Shown here in pieces: positions 12,101 through 18,329 of a stretch of DNA of 64,000 nucleotides (positions are counted from its first letter, which is position 1; every line of letters starts with the position of its first letter). Origin of the DNA: Lysobacter sp036697405. GTDB taxonomy: Bacteria; Pseudomonadota; Gammaproteobacteria; Xanthomonadales; Xanthomonadaceae. The stretch spans positions 496,001 through 560,000 of the forward strand of contig NZ_JBAHWA010000001.1 of the NCBI RefSeq assembly GCF_036697405.1, read 5' to 3'. The translations under genes and the position numbers were made by a program. Below the pieces are notes generated by a model. The model saw only the letters and a list, made by a program, of their open reading frames with translations, searched no databases and was not told the DNA's origin.

Positions 12101-12838
12101 GCCCGTCGACGAAAATCCTCCCCCGCCGGCCAGATAGATCTGGTTGGCGGTATTGCCTAACGCCGCATTGCCGATCGCGCCGATGCTGAGCGAGCCGGCA
12201 TTGATACGGACATCGCCAACGAAGGTGTTGGCGCCGTTCAGCACCAGAGTGCCGGTGCCCGTCTTGGTGAGACCGGCGTTACCGGCGATGATCGAATTGA
12301 TGGTCTGCGAGACCGCGCCATTGCCCGTGTTGATGGTCGGCGTAGTGCCGGCCAGGGTCAGGGTACTGCCGGTGAGCGTGTAGCCGTTCACCAGGAAAGT
12401 GAGGTTGTGTACGGCGATCGGCGAGCCCAGGGTCACGGTGCCGGCGGTGCCACCGAAGAAGGCGTCGTCGAGAGCGCCGTTGTTCCAGGCGCTGTAGGGC
12501 CCGCTGACACCGTCGCTGTTCGGGCTCCAGAACGGATTGGTCGTATTCCAGATCCCGTTGCCGCCAAGACTGATGGCGGTACCGTTGGGGTCCCACCAGC
12601 GATCGGCCGCCCAGGCCGGCGCCTGAGTCGCCAGTAGCGCCGCCAGGATGAAGGCCCGCAACGGCCAGGCCGTCACCGCTGACGAGTCTTCGAGCGCCTC
12701 GAAATCGGGCGCGCCCTCCGCCACCGTGGCCCGCTGCTCGACCGTGCGCCCGCCCTTGCCGCTCCGCGTCGCCAGTTCCGATACGACCACCCACGCGCAC
12801 AGCGCTTGGGACCAGATGATCCGGTACACGTGATTCAT
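101..12838 (-). CDS. Giant autotransporter (type Va) adhesin, about 4245 aa
   Basis: Predicted surface or secreted autotransporter. The ATG at 12838 is chosen because GAGGGG lies just upstream and the protein then begins with a typical extended signal peptide region (MNHVYRIIWS..., with SELATRSGK at about 20-28). A hydrophobic core at 60-74 and an A-W-A cleavage site near residue 77 follow. The passenger has two repeat styles. The N-terminal third to half (about 7500-12300) has passenger-associated repeats of the type GTGTLxLTGxNTYTG...NGG. The C-terminal half (about 1800-7500) has longer modules rich in GDGDDTLTI and NVDG. The last roughly 280 residues (about 101-940) look like an autotransporter beta-barrel ending in an aromatic residue (VRVRW). 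No protease triad was noticed, so adhesion or biofilm is the likeliest role. Substrate or ligand is unknown. The gene stands alone, with divergent or unrelated neighbours. Confidence 0.9.
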   Translation of the reverse strand: MNHVYRIIWSQALCAWVVVSELATRSGKGGRTVEQRATVAEGAPDFEALEDSSAVTAWPLRAFILAALLATQAPAWAADRWWDPNGTAISLGGNGIWNTTNPFWSPNSDGVSGPYSAWNNGALDDAFFGGTAGTVTLGSPIAVHNLTFLVNGYTLTGSTLTLAGTTPTINTGNGAVSQTINSIIAGNAGLTKTGTGTLVLNGANTFVGDVRINAGSLSIGAIGNAALGNTANQIYLAGGGGFSSTGTLSNRTVNLVGGITSISGAVGGLFYTGAGGLNVADGVALTNNANNYQGQTQFITSAPGWGGSSSSFSSIADLGVASALGAPTTVANGTIVFGPACCQALGQSALHYTGTGHSSNRNWQFRPGNYAGGAYLYNSGSGTLTLTGDVAAVGGSQPFGFVASTADINVLGVISSNSGRTAVFNAGSGRTIRLGTANTFTGAASIQGAGTVEASVIANAGVAGSLGAGLLSISGGNLSYVGAGEATNKLWTISNGSLNSNGTGALSLSETVAIGGTATLGGSFTGADNVISGVISGTGNLRSAGNATWTLTGANTYTGSTIVNSGVLRAGTATAFGASTSAQVNGGTLDLNDFDKTFGTLSGTGGTVDLGTATLTLQAATGATASYAGNITGSGGLTKLGASTQTLTGANTYTGNTTIGGGVLALDFSPVGGPASNIINSSSTLNMAGGRLNITGATGESNTQTFNGLVITAGNNTIAATSGSGGSLTVNLGAVTRTGGLMNFNLPSSGNITTTNTTLGGWATVNGTDYAKVVGGNITAFTAADYTNKDNAANWLGNEFITDTTGFFGTVGSSVQLGGLRYTRPVSTTVTVAAGQTLGVDGTIIVAPSVLNTNQVITGGMMTGSNGGGLGVQQNSTGNFTINSQIVDNGPGMGFTKAGTGLVTLGNANNSYTGATLVSQGTLSVGNIGNGGMASGIGASSAASSNLVLQGATLRYTGTGNTSDRGFTFGKSGAIAESGVEVTNAAANLTFSGLVTSPDGANFLKSGPGTLTLANAANDFTGTVTVNGGLLGATTLANGGQASSIGAGGAGSANLVLNGGGLQYTGGTVSTNRGFTLGASGGIVDVTAATTTLADSGIVAGGGRLTKNGAGTLVLTGANTYTGGNTVNNGVLRAGAANVFGALTGSTTNLANTAGVVLDLNNFNNVIGPLNGGGANGGNVTLGSGTLRIAAGNGNYSGVISGTGGVWRTDGGIQTFNGCNNTYTGATTLQGASITIDCLADGGQASGIGASGSASANLVFSNGNLNYTGGTVSIDRGFTVSGYGVIDVTNAATTLGFSGQVIGGGELYKDGPGTMVLSGNNTYTNNTRVRGGILRAGSATAFGTTNSFWLDNTAGVLLDLNNFNANAGALIGGGSLGGNIALGTGTLTIRDGLNQTYNGAITGTGNLVKNGGGNQRLAGCNSSYTGVTTINAGILSVDCLADGGLNSSIGASTSDPANLVINGTLNYVGDGDSTDRRFTMGTGGATLAAAGTGIVEFTSTAAVTLAGANTSRTLTLTGTNTGYNLLAAQLDNNGTGVTSLTKTGTGTWRLTNANSTYTGVTRINGGVLSVDQMANGGQASSIGASSNAAGNLVIGNGSTLRYTGAGDTTDRQFTLDTGVTFIESSGTGALQFTNTGAVALTGTNTARTIALGGTNTGNNTMGGAIGNNGTGATTLAKNDSGTWILTGNNTYTGNTVINNGNLMIGNGGTTGNAGAGNVIVDSPTSTLSLNRSDTFTFSGTLSGPGTLAQVGSGTSVLTSANNQIGATTISGGTLQINGGLTTTTVGMTGVSALTVNGTVQATGATQTTLTGDAGNQTVTVGSGGTLLANGDLGAGNDTVDLTGTLDTGAGALGLGDGDDTLMLHDGSQMLGAGINASGGDGTDTLVVDTVLGYTLDGGAIDTFDILTKENTGTLTLTGGHQYGTGTNIDGGTLDVDGVLETPTLSMADGTTLNVDGSVEASGGSPTTITGSAGNQTINVNSNGGLAANGDLGDGADTVTLASLLNTGAGTLGLGSGDDSLTLQDGAVIGGGGIDAAAGSNDQLVLNNALALSFNGSQTAGFETLLKQNAGTATMTGSQVFGNGTTIAGGTLDVDGTLQTPTIDLADGTALNVDGMVEGGPGPTALITGSAGDNTVSVGAGGTLLANGDLGTGNDVLDVAGTLDTGGGVFALGDGDDRLTIHDNTNIVGTVSAGAGNDTFDTHIDTVANLGAVQGFETLTKTGGGVLNINGSLNSDFNTVNVLSGTLDVTAGGSVVGSPGIPLTTNVAAGATLNVDGSYGCSAESDTMTVAGTVSGTGTIDLCAGDDTLTLQDGAVLNNAISGGTGTSDTLVLDNAGAFTFDAGNTTNFELLRKNNTGTATLIGSQSFTGGTAITGGTLDVDGALETPTISLADGTTFNADGVANAGLASPTLISGSAGSNTVSVGAGGSLLANGDLGAGVDALDIAGTLDTGGGVFALGDGNDNFVVHDGSVVIGTIDGGAGLDTRTYDIDTNANLGALQNFEGVTKTGTGVLNITGPGATDLQQVQVLEGTLDVRAGASIVATPGSALATTVASGATLNVDGNYGCGGNADTMDVSGTVSGSGTVNLCGGDDTLTLNDGADIAGLLNPIDGDAGDDTVVLNNAGAMTLDGGDVANFEVLRKDNTGEATLTGAHDFLGGTLLNGGILTVDGALQTPTVAMGDGTVLNVDGALQAAGGAAASITGSAGVNTVNVGQGGLLIASGDLGGGDDVLDVAGTLDSGAGVFSLGDGSDSFTIHDGTVALGTVDGGAGLDTFNTDIDTSADLGALTNFEVLTKTGVGVLNVNGPGQSDFVEVNVLQGMLNIGAAGGIGGVQDATVANGATLNLDGNLSFTTGDDTLTVAGNVTGGGTLDMGDGDDTFTIQDGADLSGLSTPVSGGVGSDTFVADLAGSAVLGGAVDFETLTKTNVGTLNVDGLALSAFSTVNVLGGTLDIGVDGQIAGVQNATVASGATLNVDGDLLFTPGDDLFTVAGTVTGLSTIDMLDGDDTLVIQDGADLSGLAGPVDGGTGSNTLVTDIAATATLGGVTNFQTLDKTNVGTLHIDGPASSDFTTVNVEGGTVDIGVDGDVGGVVTTTIASGATLNVDGNYAGSASDDTMTVSGTVSGSGTIDLDAGDDILTLNDGAALAAVIDGGGHGNGDTVVLNNAGALSFDAANTINFEFLSKTNTGTATLTGTQAFSGGTDIGGGELVVAGALSTPTVAMGDDTALTVDGTLNAGGGIAAAITGSGGANTVTINGSAFASGDLGAGEDVLDVAGTLDTLGGGFALGDGDDAFVVHDGTVVLGTVDGGVGLDTRVYDINLTADLGALVNFEGVTKTGTGVLNINGPGATDLQEVSVLGGTLNIGPASSVVATAGSTLDTLVGSGATLKVDGSFGCGASDDAMTVAGTVSGSGTIDLCDGEDVLTLQDGAVLTAVISGGSHGSGDTVVLDTAAAFTFDAANTINFEYLQKDNAGEATLVGTQRFTGGTAVHGGTLIVAGRLETPTVAMADDTDLKVDGALDAGSGLAVAITGSAGANTVTVGEGGTLLATADLGDGNDVLDVAGTLDTDGGAFVLGDGDDTLTIHDDTNIVGTVVAGAGNDTFNADIATVADLGAVQAFETLSKTGEGELNVNGPMSSDFTTVNVLGGTLDVTAGGSVMAQITTVAAGATLNVDGSYTGTDGDDSFTSRGAVRGAFAFGDGNDQVDFVGGDPSGVTALDGGSGTDRLGFSGLTLSGEALPALTAWERVELLDDSELTLASRLDLGGGLLAIDPTSRLFANGGAAITGSVENAGLIGVGANRLAIGGDYIGNDGALRLTISPGILSAGGLDVAGDVTGTTRVAFAGDGSDFTQGGKVDILVVSSPNDNRGTQGGFVADDVIRLDGSILPWSFGRQDDNNWYLSAEAGVLPEVPAYGVLPSVALLAAQNSDRLIHQRLAGVRGRELPRCGIQPEWPVEQAGTGVIDDCRGVWVAATASELELGANPGFEVSGDDVGLYVGVDSAFDRKGRALRAGLFLGYRHGNYWTTGVNSTNLPGSGVANAEIDAAIGGMYMSHTWDTGGYVNLVLTGQVTGADIGAKGFKESLTGSSLTFSARVGQKFRLNGGWSLEPQLQLDASAVSWGNLIDASGKQVMFDDGLIGTARAALRVEKEIIRDGGSVIRPWATLGAQKVVGDGENSVSLMTPGSTADAQMFPNHDLGASATLDVGLEATVGERVSLFGVLSIGKELDGTDYEQRAANLGVRVRW
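2560..6020 (-). repeat. Long coding repeats in autotransporter passenger (DTMTV/GDDTL modules)
   Basis: At least six modules share the pattern NVDG...DDTMTVAGTVSGSGTIDL..GDDTL.L.DGA. They begin near 6010, 5150, 4300, 3900, 3510 and 2660. Three of them (near 6010, 5150 and 2660) carry a pair of cysteines, in YGC or FGC and in DLC or NLC. The modules are diverged, not identical, which suggests old internal duplication. Confidence 0.75.
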
Positions 12839-13671
12839 GACGTCCCCTCGTGGACGCGGCAATGGCGACCTTGCCGCTAGTGACAATCCTTGTTTTCCCC
12901 CATGAGAGTGCCGCACCGTCAAGTGGAGGCATTGTGACGAACCAGTGAGACGTTAATCACATTTCAAAGCCGCCCAGCAAAGCCCACAAGCGAGACCGAT
13001 GCGCGATGCGATGCTAAGACCTGTAATGCGGGGACGATATAGGGAAAAAACCTCATCCGACCCGGGCGCATACGGCCTGTGCGTACTCCCCGTCCAGCCT
13101 GGCGCTCGATCGCGACGGCACGCCGCTCCTCATGTTCGTTTTCTCGGCGCAGCCTCCCGCCCAGCGACCCATCGGCGTGCGTGGAGATCTATGCCCCATG
13201 CCTGCAGCGGAAACCTCCTGCGAGGCCTGAACGACGTGGGCGTGCCTGAGGCCCCGCTATTTCCCAAGAGACCGACCCGGCCAAGGTGCCCGCGGCAACC
13301 GGCAACACCAGTACGACGATCAGCAGACCGACCGAGAGCGGGCCGCCCTCCGGCGTCTAGGCTCGGGAATTCGAACAGCAACTATCGCAACGGTCGGTTT
13401 CGTCCGTCCCCGGCGTTTCCCTGGCTGCTGCGAACGCCTTATCCATTGGTCGTTGCAACTGACCGCCAGCGACAAGACCGGCGCCTGCTGCATCCATGGC
13501 AAGGGCAGTAACAACCCCGAGAACCTGGGCGCCTGCCGCTTCCAGATGCCCGACGTCGCCAGCGGCAGCGCCGCCAGCGAGAACTTCGCCGATCGGAGCG
13601 TGGCCAAAGGCGTGAAGCAGGAGGTCCACGCAGCGCCGCGCAGGCGGCAGTGCACGACTGCCATCCACGAC
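12839..13671. other. Intergenic region, no supported gene
   Basis: About 830 bp between the autotransporter start and the end of the Fap-like operon. Several frames stay open because of the high GC content, but none has a convincing ribosome site, recognisable protein or composition. The autotransporter promoter must lie in the right-reading part just above 12838; I could not pick out clear -35/-10 boxes. Confidence 0.5.
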
Positions 13672-15060
13672 TCAGAACGAAATCGGCACGCGCGCGGTCA
13701 GGGTCACGTCGGGCGTGTCGCGGGTCACGCCCACGCCCAGCGCGACGTTCAAGGAAACCTTGTCGTTGAAGCGATAGGACCCGCCCAGCAGCAACGTGCC
13801 CAGCACCACGCGCACCGAGCCCGCCGCGTCCTGGCCGTTCTGCTTGGTGCGGTCGACGATGCTCTGGTCGTAGCCCAGGCTGATCGCGGCCTTCTCGTTC
13901 AAGGCCAGGCCCAGGCCGACGTTGAAGCCGAGGATGTCGCCGGCCTCGACCTCGCCCAGGGATTCGGTGGCCCCGCCCAGCACGGTGCGCGAGACGTTCT
14001 TGCGCTTGAAGTTGTGCAGGTAGCTGAAGCTGCCGAAGAACACGATCGGGTCGGACGGATACAGCCAGGTGATGCCGGGCTGGATCGACTCGAAGCCGGT
14101 GCCGGTCGGCAGTTCCAGCGGCAGGCCGGTACCGGTGGTGTTGGCCACGCAACGGGTCACGCAGTCGGTGACCACTTCGAACAGATCCTTGCCGGTGCGG
14201 CTCTTGTAGCGCAGCCAGCCGATGTAGAACGGCTTGTCGGGCCCACCGCGGTTGAGCTGGTAGCGCGCGGTGACTTCGACGTCGCCCAGGCCGCTGCCGT
14301 GGGCGTTGAACACCTTGTCGACCGCGCTGCCGGTGAAGATCTCGCGGCTGACGGTGTCGCCGTTGACGTAGACGTAGGGCAGCTTGGCCTCGATCTCGAA
14401 GCGGTCGCTCAGGCCGTAGCGGCCGGTCAGGGCCGCGGTGGCGGTGGTGGTCTTGACCTGGCGCACGTCGATCAGGCCGATCAACAGCGCCGGGATGATG
14501 GTGTAGCCGACCAGGGCGACGCGGTCGTTGGAGGAATAGCCGAACTGCAGCGAGGGCTCGAGGATGAACTGGCCGTGCGGAGTCAGCACGCCGGGCTGGT
14601 CGAAGATCTGGGCGATCTCGGGCGGACGCGAATCCGACTCCGGCGCCTGGCCCACCGGCTGCTCCAGCGGCGCCTGCGCCATCGCCAGTTGCGACAGCGG
14701 GGGCTGCGTGGCCGAAGGTTGCGAAGGCGGCGCTTGCGACAGCGGCACCTGCGCGCCTTGCGCCAGCGCCGGCAGGGCCAGGTTGGCCGGCGGAGTCGCG
14801 CCGCGCGCGCGCGCGGCCTCCAGGCGCTCCTCGTTCAAGGCCTGTCGCAGCAGCGCGATGTCGCGTTCCTGGTCCTGCAAGTTCGTGCGCATTTCGTCGA
14901 TGCGCCGGTTCTGCGCCGCGATCTGCCGCTGCAGCGTTTCCAGGCTGACTTCGTCGCCGGCCGGCGCGGCGTCCTGCGCGCGCGCCCAGCCCGCCAGCGC
15001 CAGCGACAGGGCCGGCACCAGCGCGAGACGGATCAGGTTCGATGCGGTGGGCGTGGTCAT
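13672..15060 (-). CDS. Outer-membrane barrel protein with N-terminal coiled coil, FapF-like
   Basis: A 462-residue secreted protein: signal peptide 1-29 (ending WARAQ), a charged heptad-type coiled coil at about 38-87, a Pro/Ala/Gln-rich linker to about 150, then alternating beta-strand sequence to the C-terminal Phe expected of an outer-membrane barrel. This architecture (coiled coil, linker, barrel) matches FapF, the trimeric outer-membrane pore that exports functional amyloid in Pseudomonas. It is the last gene of a five-gene set that also holds a C39 peptidase like FapD, which supports the assignment. Similarity was judged from architecture and context only; an unrelated transporter-type porin is the alternative. 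Confidence 0.7.
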   Translation of the reverse strand: MTTPTASNLIRLALVPALSLALAGWARAQDAAPAGDEVSLETLQRQIAAQNRRIDEMRTNLQDQERDIALLRQALNEERLEAARARGATPPANLALPALAQGAQVPLSQAPPSQPSATQPPLSQLAMAQAPLEQPVGQAPESDSRPPEIAQIFDQPGVLTPHGQFILEPSLQFGYSSNDRVALVGYTIIPALLIGLIDVRQVKTTTATAALTGRYGLSDRFEIEAKLPYVYVNGDTVSREIFTGSAVDKVFNAHGSGLGDVEVTARYQLNRGGPDKPFYIGWLRYKSRTGKDLFEVVTDCVTRCVANTTGTGLPLELPTGTGFESIQPGITWLYPSDPIVFFGSFSYLHNFKRKNVSRTVLGGATESLGEVEAGDILGFNVGLGLALNEKAAISLGYDQSIVDRTKQNGQDAAGSVRVVLGTLLLGGSYRFNDKVSLNVALGVGVTRDTPDVTLTARVPISF

Positions 15061-15084
15061 GGGCGGTCCTCGATGAGGGCGGCC

Positions 15085-15627
15085 TTACGGCGCGCCGGTG
15101 GCGCCGATCAGCGCGTTATGCAGCGCGGCCTGGCCGTTGAGGTCCTGGAACACGCCCAGCGTATTGACGCCGACGTTGAGCGTGGTCAGCGAGCGGATGT
15201 CCTGACCGTCGAGGCTATTCTGGATCGCCACGCCGTTGAAGCCGGCCGGGTCGAAGCGATTGCCCGGCCCGATCTGGACCACGATCGAGTCGCCGATCGC
15301 GCTCAGCGCCTGCGCCTGTTCGGCGCTCATGCGCGCGACGTCGGGAATGTTCACGCGCGTGGTCGCGACCAGGTCGCCGTTGACGTAGACCGCGCGCTCG
15401 ATCCCGAACGACAGCAGCAGGCCCGACGGCGCCTCGTACCCGCCGCGCAGCGCGTCCAGGCGTTGCGGCGGCAAGGCGATCCATTCCGATCCCAGCCCGC
15501 CGTCGCTCTGGCCGCCGTGCACGCGCGCCGGCCAGGCGATCGCGAGCGAAGCCAGGACCGCGCCTGCGAGCAGCGCGCGCGCGGACACGCATGAAGCCGC
15601 GCGATCGAGGCAATGGCTTGCGTTCAT
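15085..15627 (-). CDS. Small secreted protein with ALRGG motif, Fap-operon partner
   Basis: A 180-residue protein starting at the ATG at 15627, two bases after the C39 peptidase stop, so translation is probably coupled. It has a signal-like hydrophobic stretch at about 17-32. At 56-63 it carries QRLDALRGG, a double-glycine motif shared with the 148-residue protein at 16351. The C-terminal half is beta-prone, with repeated Asn/Leu/Val (LTTLNVGVNTLG). It occupies a place comparable to FapE, which is exported with the fibre in Pseudomonas. I do not recognise a named family. Confidence 0.65.
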   Translation of the reverse strand: MNASHCLDRAASCVSARALLAGAVLASLAIAWPARVHGGQSDGGLGSEWIALPPQRLDALRGGYEAPSGLLLSFGIERAVYVNGDLVATTRVNIPDVARMSAEQAQALSAIGDSIVVQIGPGNRFDPAGFNGVAIQNSLDGQDIRSLTTLNVGVNTLGVFQDLNGQAALHNALIGATGAP

Positions 15628-15629
15628 GG

Positions 15630-16340
15630 CTAGATGTCTCCCGGTCCGCGCCGCGGCATGACCGTGTTCTGCAGGCCTTCGCGCGAAATCGCCAGTTCCA
15701 GCGGCGCCGGCGGCGCGGTGCGCCAGTCGCGCGGCTGGTTGAACAGCGCCAGCTCGCGCCGGTTGTGGACCACGAACAGGACACGGTTGTCCCAGAGCTT
15801 TTCGAACCGCGCGCGCGACATCGCGCGCGTGCCGCGGGCGGGGTCGCCGACCAGTACCCGGCCCTTGCGCAAGCCCTTGACCACGACGAAGTGGCGGTAG
15901 CCGCGGTCGTTGAGCAGCACGATCGCCGGCAAGCCTTCCTCGAACAGCTTGTCCAGGGGCAGCTCGAATCCGTCGGCCTGGTAGCCCAGGCCCTGCAGGT
16001 AACGGCGGATGTCCAGCAGCGAGAAGCCCTCGCGGCGGATCTTGTCCCGGTCGCCGTCCTGGTACATGCGCAGGAAGACCTCGCCTTCGCTGACCGGATG
16101 GCCGTACTGGAAGGTCAGCAGGGTCGCCGCCGCCGCCGAGCCGCAACTGAAGTCGTACTGCTGCGGCACGGTGGTGCGGAAGCGCGCTTCCTTCAGGCTG
16201 GTCAGGCGGATGCCGTAGCTGCCGCCGTAGGGCGTGCGCAGCTCGACCCGCGCCGCCGCGGCGCTGCCGATACCGGCGAACGCGCACAGCAACACGCACG
16301 CGGCCGCGCGCAGCCTGGCCCCGGATGCCGACGGGCTCAT
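15630..16340 (-). CDS. C39 family cysteine peptidase, FapD-like
   Basis: A 236-residue periplasmic peptidase. The ATG at 16340 is preferred because GAGGTGAG lies upstream; a GTG at 16349 is an alternative. Signal peptide 1-30, then the C39 domain: catalytic Cys66 in YDFSCGSAA, His in YRHFVVVKGL and the following Asp/Pro turn (VLVGDPARG). C39 peptidases cut after double-glycine leaders in bacteriocin exporters; the stand-alone relative FapD is required for Fap amyloid secretion. Here it sits between two small secreted proteins that both carry RL-x-ALRGG, which are plausible substrates. The domain call is firm; the Fap role is inference. Confidence 0.85.
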   Translation of the reverse strand: MSPSASGARLRAAACVLLCAFAGIGSAAAARVELRTPYGGSYGIRLTSLKEARFRTTVPQQYDFSCGSAAAATLLTFQYGHPVSEGEVFLRMYQDGDRDKIRREGFSLLDIRRYLQGLGYQADGFELPLDKLFEEGLPAIVLLNDRGYRHFVVVKGLRKGRVLVGDPARGTRAMSRARFEKLWDNRVLFVVHNRRELALFNQPRDWRTAPPAPLELAISREGLQNTVMPRRGPGDI

Positions 16341-16350
16341 CGCCCTCACC

Positions 16351-16797
16351 TCACGGGCTCGGATCGGTGAACTGCAGGTTCACGATCATCGCGTTCTGGA
16401 TCAGCACGTTGGAGCCGGTGTTCTGGATCACGGTGTTGATGCCGGTGGCGTTGCCGAACGCGCCGCCGTCGACGGCATTGGCGCCGCTGACGATCCTATC
16501 GGCGACGTTGTCGCTGACCCGACCGTCGACCAGGATGCGGTTGTCGACGCTCTGGTCGCCGCCGCGCAGGGCGGACAAGCGCTGCGCGTCCACGGTCGCG
16601 CCGATGCCGTCGACGCCGCGCGGAATCGCGTCGCGATCGGAGGCGCCGACGTATACCGGCTCCGAGGGCGCGCTGCGCGCCGTGACCGGTCGCGGATCGA
16701 CGTCGATCCCCAAGTCGGACGCCGCTGCGGACGAAATCGCCAGCCACGCGATCGCGGCCAGGGCGGTATTGCGCATTGCGGGGCAGTACGGGCGCAT
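16351..16797 (-). CDS. Small secreted protein with ALRGG motif, candidate minor fibre component
   Basis: A 148-residue protein. The ATG at 16797 has AAGGAGA seven bases upstream, better than the earlier in-frame start at 16827. Signal peptide 1-26 (ISSAAA). QRLSALRGG lies at 72-80 and matches the motif in the neighbouring protein at 15085. The C-terminus (VIQNTGSNVLIQNAMIVNL) has the Asn/Gln/Ile pattern seen in amyloid-forming and curlin-like strands. It ends 10 bases before the peptidase gene. Function inferred from context. Confidence 0.65.
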   Translation of the reverse strand: MRPYCPAMRNTALAAIAWLAISSAAASDLGIDVDPRPVTARSAPSEPVYVGASDRDAIPRGVDGIGATVDAQRLSALRGGDQSVDNRILVDGRVSDNVADRIVSGANAVDGGAFGNATGINTVIQNTGSNVLIQNAMIVNLQFTDPSP

Positions 16798-16938
16798 GGT
16801 CTTCTCCTTCGCCATGCGTTCCGCCAAAGCGGAGCCGGGGCGCCGTCGTCGTAAGGCGGCGCCCCGGACCCGCGTGATGCGCCGGGCTACGGGGGAGAGA
16901 TGGGGCAGGAACGTCCGCGGCGCATCATGGAGGAGCGC

Positions 16939-17901
16939 TTAGGGGCCCACGGTCAGGTTGGCTTGCACGGTGATGCCCTGCTGGATCAGCGACGCGAAGC
17001 CGCTGTTCTGGGCCGCCACCATGATCCCGGCCGCCGACTGTCCGACGCTGGTCATGTTGTTGGACATGTCGAACGCACCGGCATCGTTGGCGATCGCGCC
17101 GCCGGCGGCACCCGCACCGCCCGCGCCGCCCGTCGCCGAACCGCCCGTGCCGCTGCCGCCGCTGCCGCTGCCGCCGGCGCCGCCGTTGGAGGCGACCGAA
17201 CCGGCGTTGCCCGCGGTCGAACTGCTGGAACCGCTGCTCGAGGTCGCCGCGCCCGAACTGCCGGCACCGCCGGTGCCGTCGCCGTTGCCCGCCGTGGCCG
17301 TGCCGCCGGCACCGCCGGCGGCGCTGCCTTCGCCCCGGTCGCGCGCGTTGCCGCCGTTGGCGTTGGCATTGCCGCCATCGCCGCCGCCGTCGCCGCCGGC
17401 CGATGCGCTCAGCGATCCGGCATCGCCGCTGTCGCTGCCGGCATCGCCGCCACGGCCGTTGTTGCCGTCGGCCCAACCGCCTTCGCCGCCGGCGCCGTCG
17501 CCGCCGGAGCCGTCGGCGCCCGAGGCGCTGCCGGCGCTGCCGCCATCGCCGCCATTGGCATTGCCCCAGTTCTGGGCGACGTTGCCGATGTCGCGCACGC
17601 GGATATCGGTAACGTAGCCATCGAGCCGGGTCGTGGCGATGGCCCTGTTGCTGTTGAAGGAGTTGGAGAAGCTGGAGGTGGCGGTGCCGCCGTTGTTGGC
17701 CGCGGCGGTGCCGTAGCCGCTGGCGCGCGCACGGCCGTCGTTGTCGCGGTTGTCGCCGGTGCTGTTGTCGGAATTGTCGGTCGCGCTCAGGCTGTCGTCG
17801 CCGTCGCCGCTTTCGTTGTTGGTCTGCTGGGCCCAAGTCTGGCCCGCGAAACCAAGACCCAGTATTACCGCTGCTGCCATCAGGCTGTTACGAATGCGCA
17901 T
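16939..17901 (-). CDS. Gly/Ser/Ala/Asn-rich secreted protein, candidate amyloid subunit (FapC-like)
   Basis: A 320-residue protein, first gene of the operon. The ATG at 17901 has AAGGAGAA at good spacing. Signal peptide 1-24 (GQTWAQ). Conserved-looking ends flank a roughly 190-residue low-complexity middle made of Gly, Ala, Ser, Asn and Asp. The N-terminal part is Asn/Asp rich, with SSFSNSFNSNRA. The C-terminus reads ...QNSGFASLIQQGITVQANL..., an Asn/Gln/beta pattern like the repeats of bacterial functional amyloids. Followed by a C39 peptidase and an FapF-like barrel, it is the natural candidate for the fibre subunit. Low-complexity sequence makes homology hard to judge by eye. Confidence 0.65.
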   Translation of the reverse strand: MRIRNSLMAAAVILGLGFAGQTWAQQTNNESGDGDDSLSATDNSDNSTGDNRDNDGRARASGYGTAAANNGGTATSSFSNSFNSNRAIATTRLDGYVTDIRVRDIGNVAQNWGNANGGDGGSAGSASGADGSGGDGAGGEGGWADGNNGRGGDAGSDSGDAGSLSASAGGDGGGDGGNANANGGNARDRGEGSAAGGAGGTATAGNGDGTGGAGSSGAATSSSGSSSSTAGNAGSVASNGGAGGSGSGGSGTGGSATGGAGGAGAAGGAIANDAGAFDMSNNMTSVGQSAAGIMVAAQNSGFASLIQQGITVQANLTVGP

Positions 17902-18329
17902 AGTGGTTCTCCTTTCACGCCGACGGATGCCAGGGGGAGGCATCGGATCACGACGCATCCCACTACACGCAACAGCGGTGCCAGGATCGGTTCAGACGGC
18001 GCGATCGCCCGCTGGGCGGGGCTCGGAGATCGGCGCATCGCATGCACAGAAATTGCGCAGCTACCTTCAAGCGGCGTAGGCACACGAAAGCTTGCAGCGA
18101 TGCAACACACACCAGCGCGTGGCGACCCGACGCGATTGCGCCTGGCTTACGCAGGCGATTGATTGGCCTGAAGATCTCCACGCATGCGCGATGGTTCAGC
18201 TTGTCGTTTCAGTGTCGAAACGCTGCTAATTTCCCGACGGGCATTCTTCTTAATTTATTATTTATATTTCAATGTCTTATTAGACATAATTAAAGTTATT
18301 TCGCAATATCATTTGCGACACTCCAACGC
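17902..18329. other. Intergenic region with AT-rich island
   Basis: About 430 bp upstream of the Fap-like operon. The part at 18183-18310 is strikingly AT-rich for this genome and contains the palindrome ATGTCT-TATT-AGACAT at 18272-18287. It may hold the operon promoter and a regulator site or be a transferred scrap. No gene is seen. Confidence 0.5.

Noticed and set aside
12920..12975. CRP/Clp-type site upstream of the autotransporter (GTGA...TCAC)
   Set aside because: The half-sites are eight bases apart, not six, and the first half is imperfect.
12999..13511. A 170-codon frame upstream of the autotransporter
   Set aside because: Arg/Pro-rich with no recognisable feature, and overlapping frames of equal length are open on the other strand.
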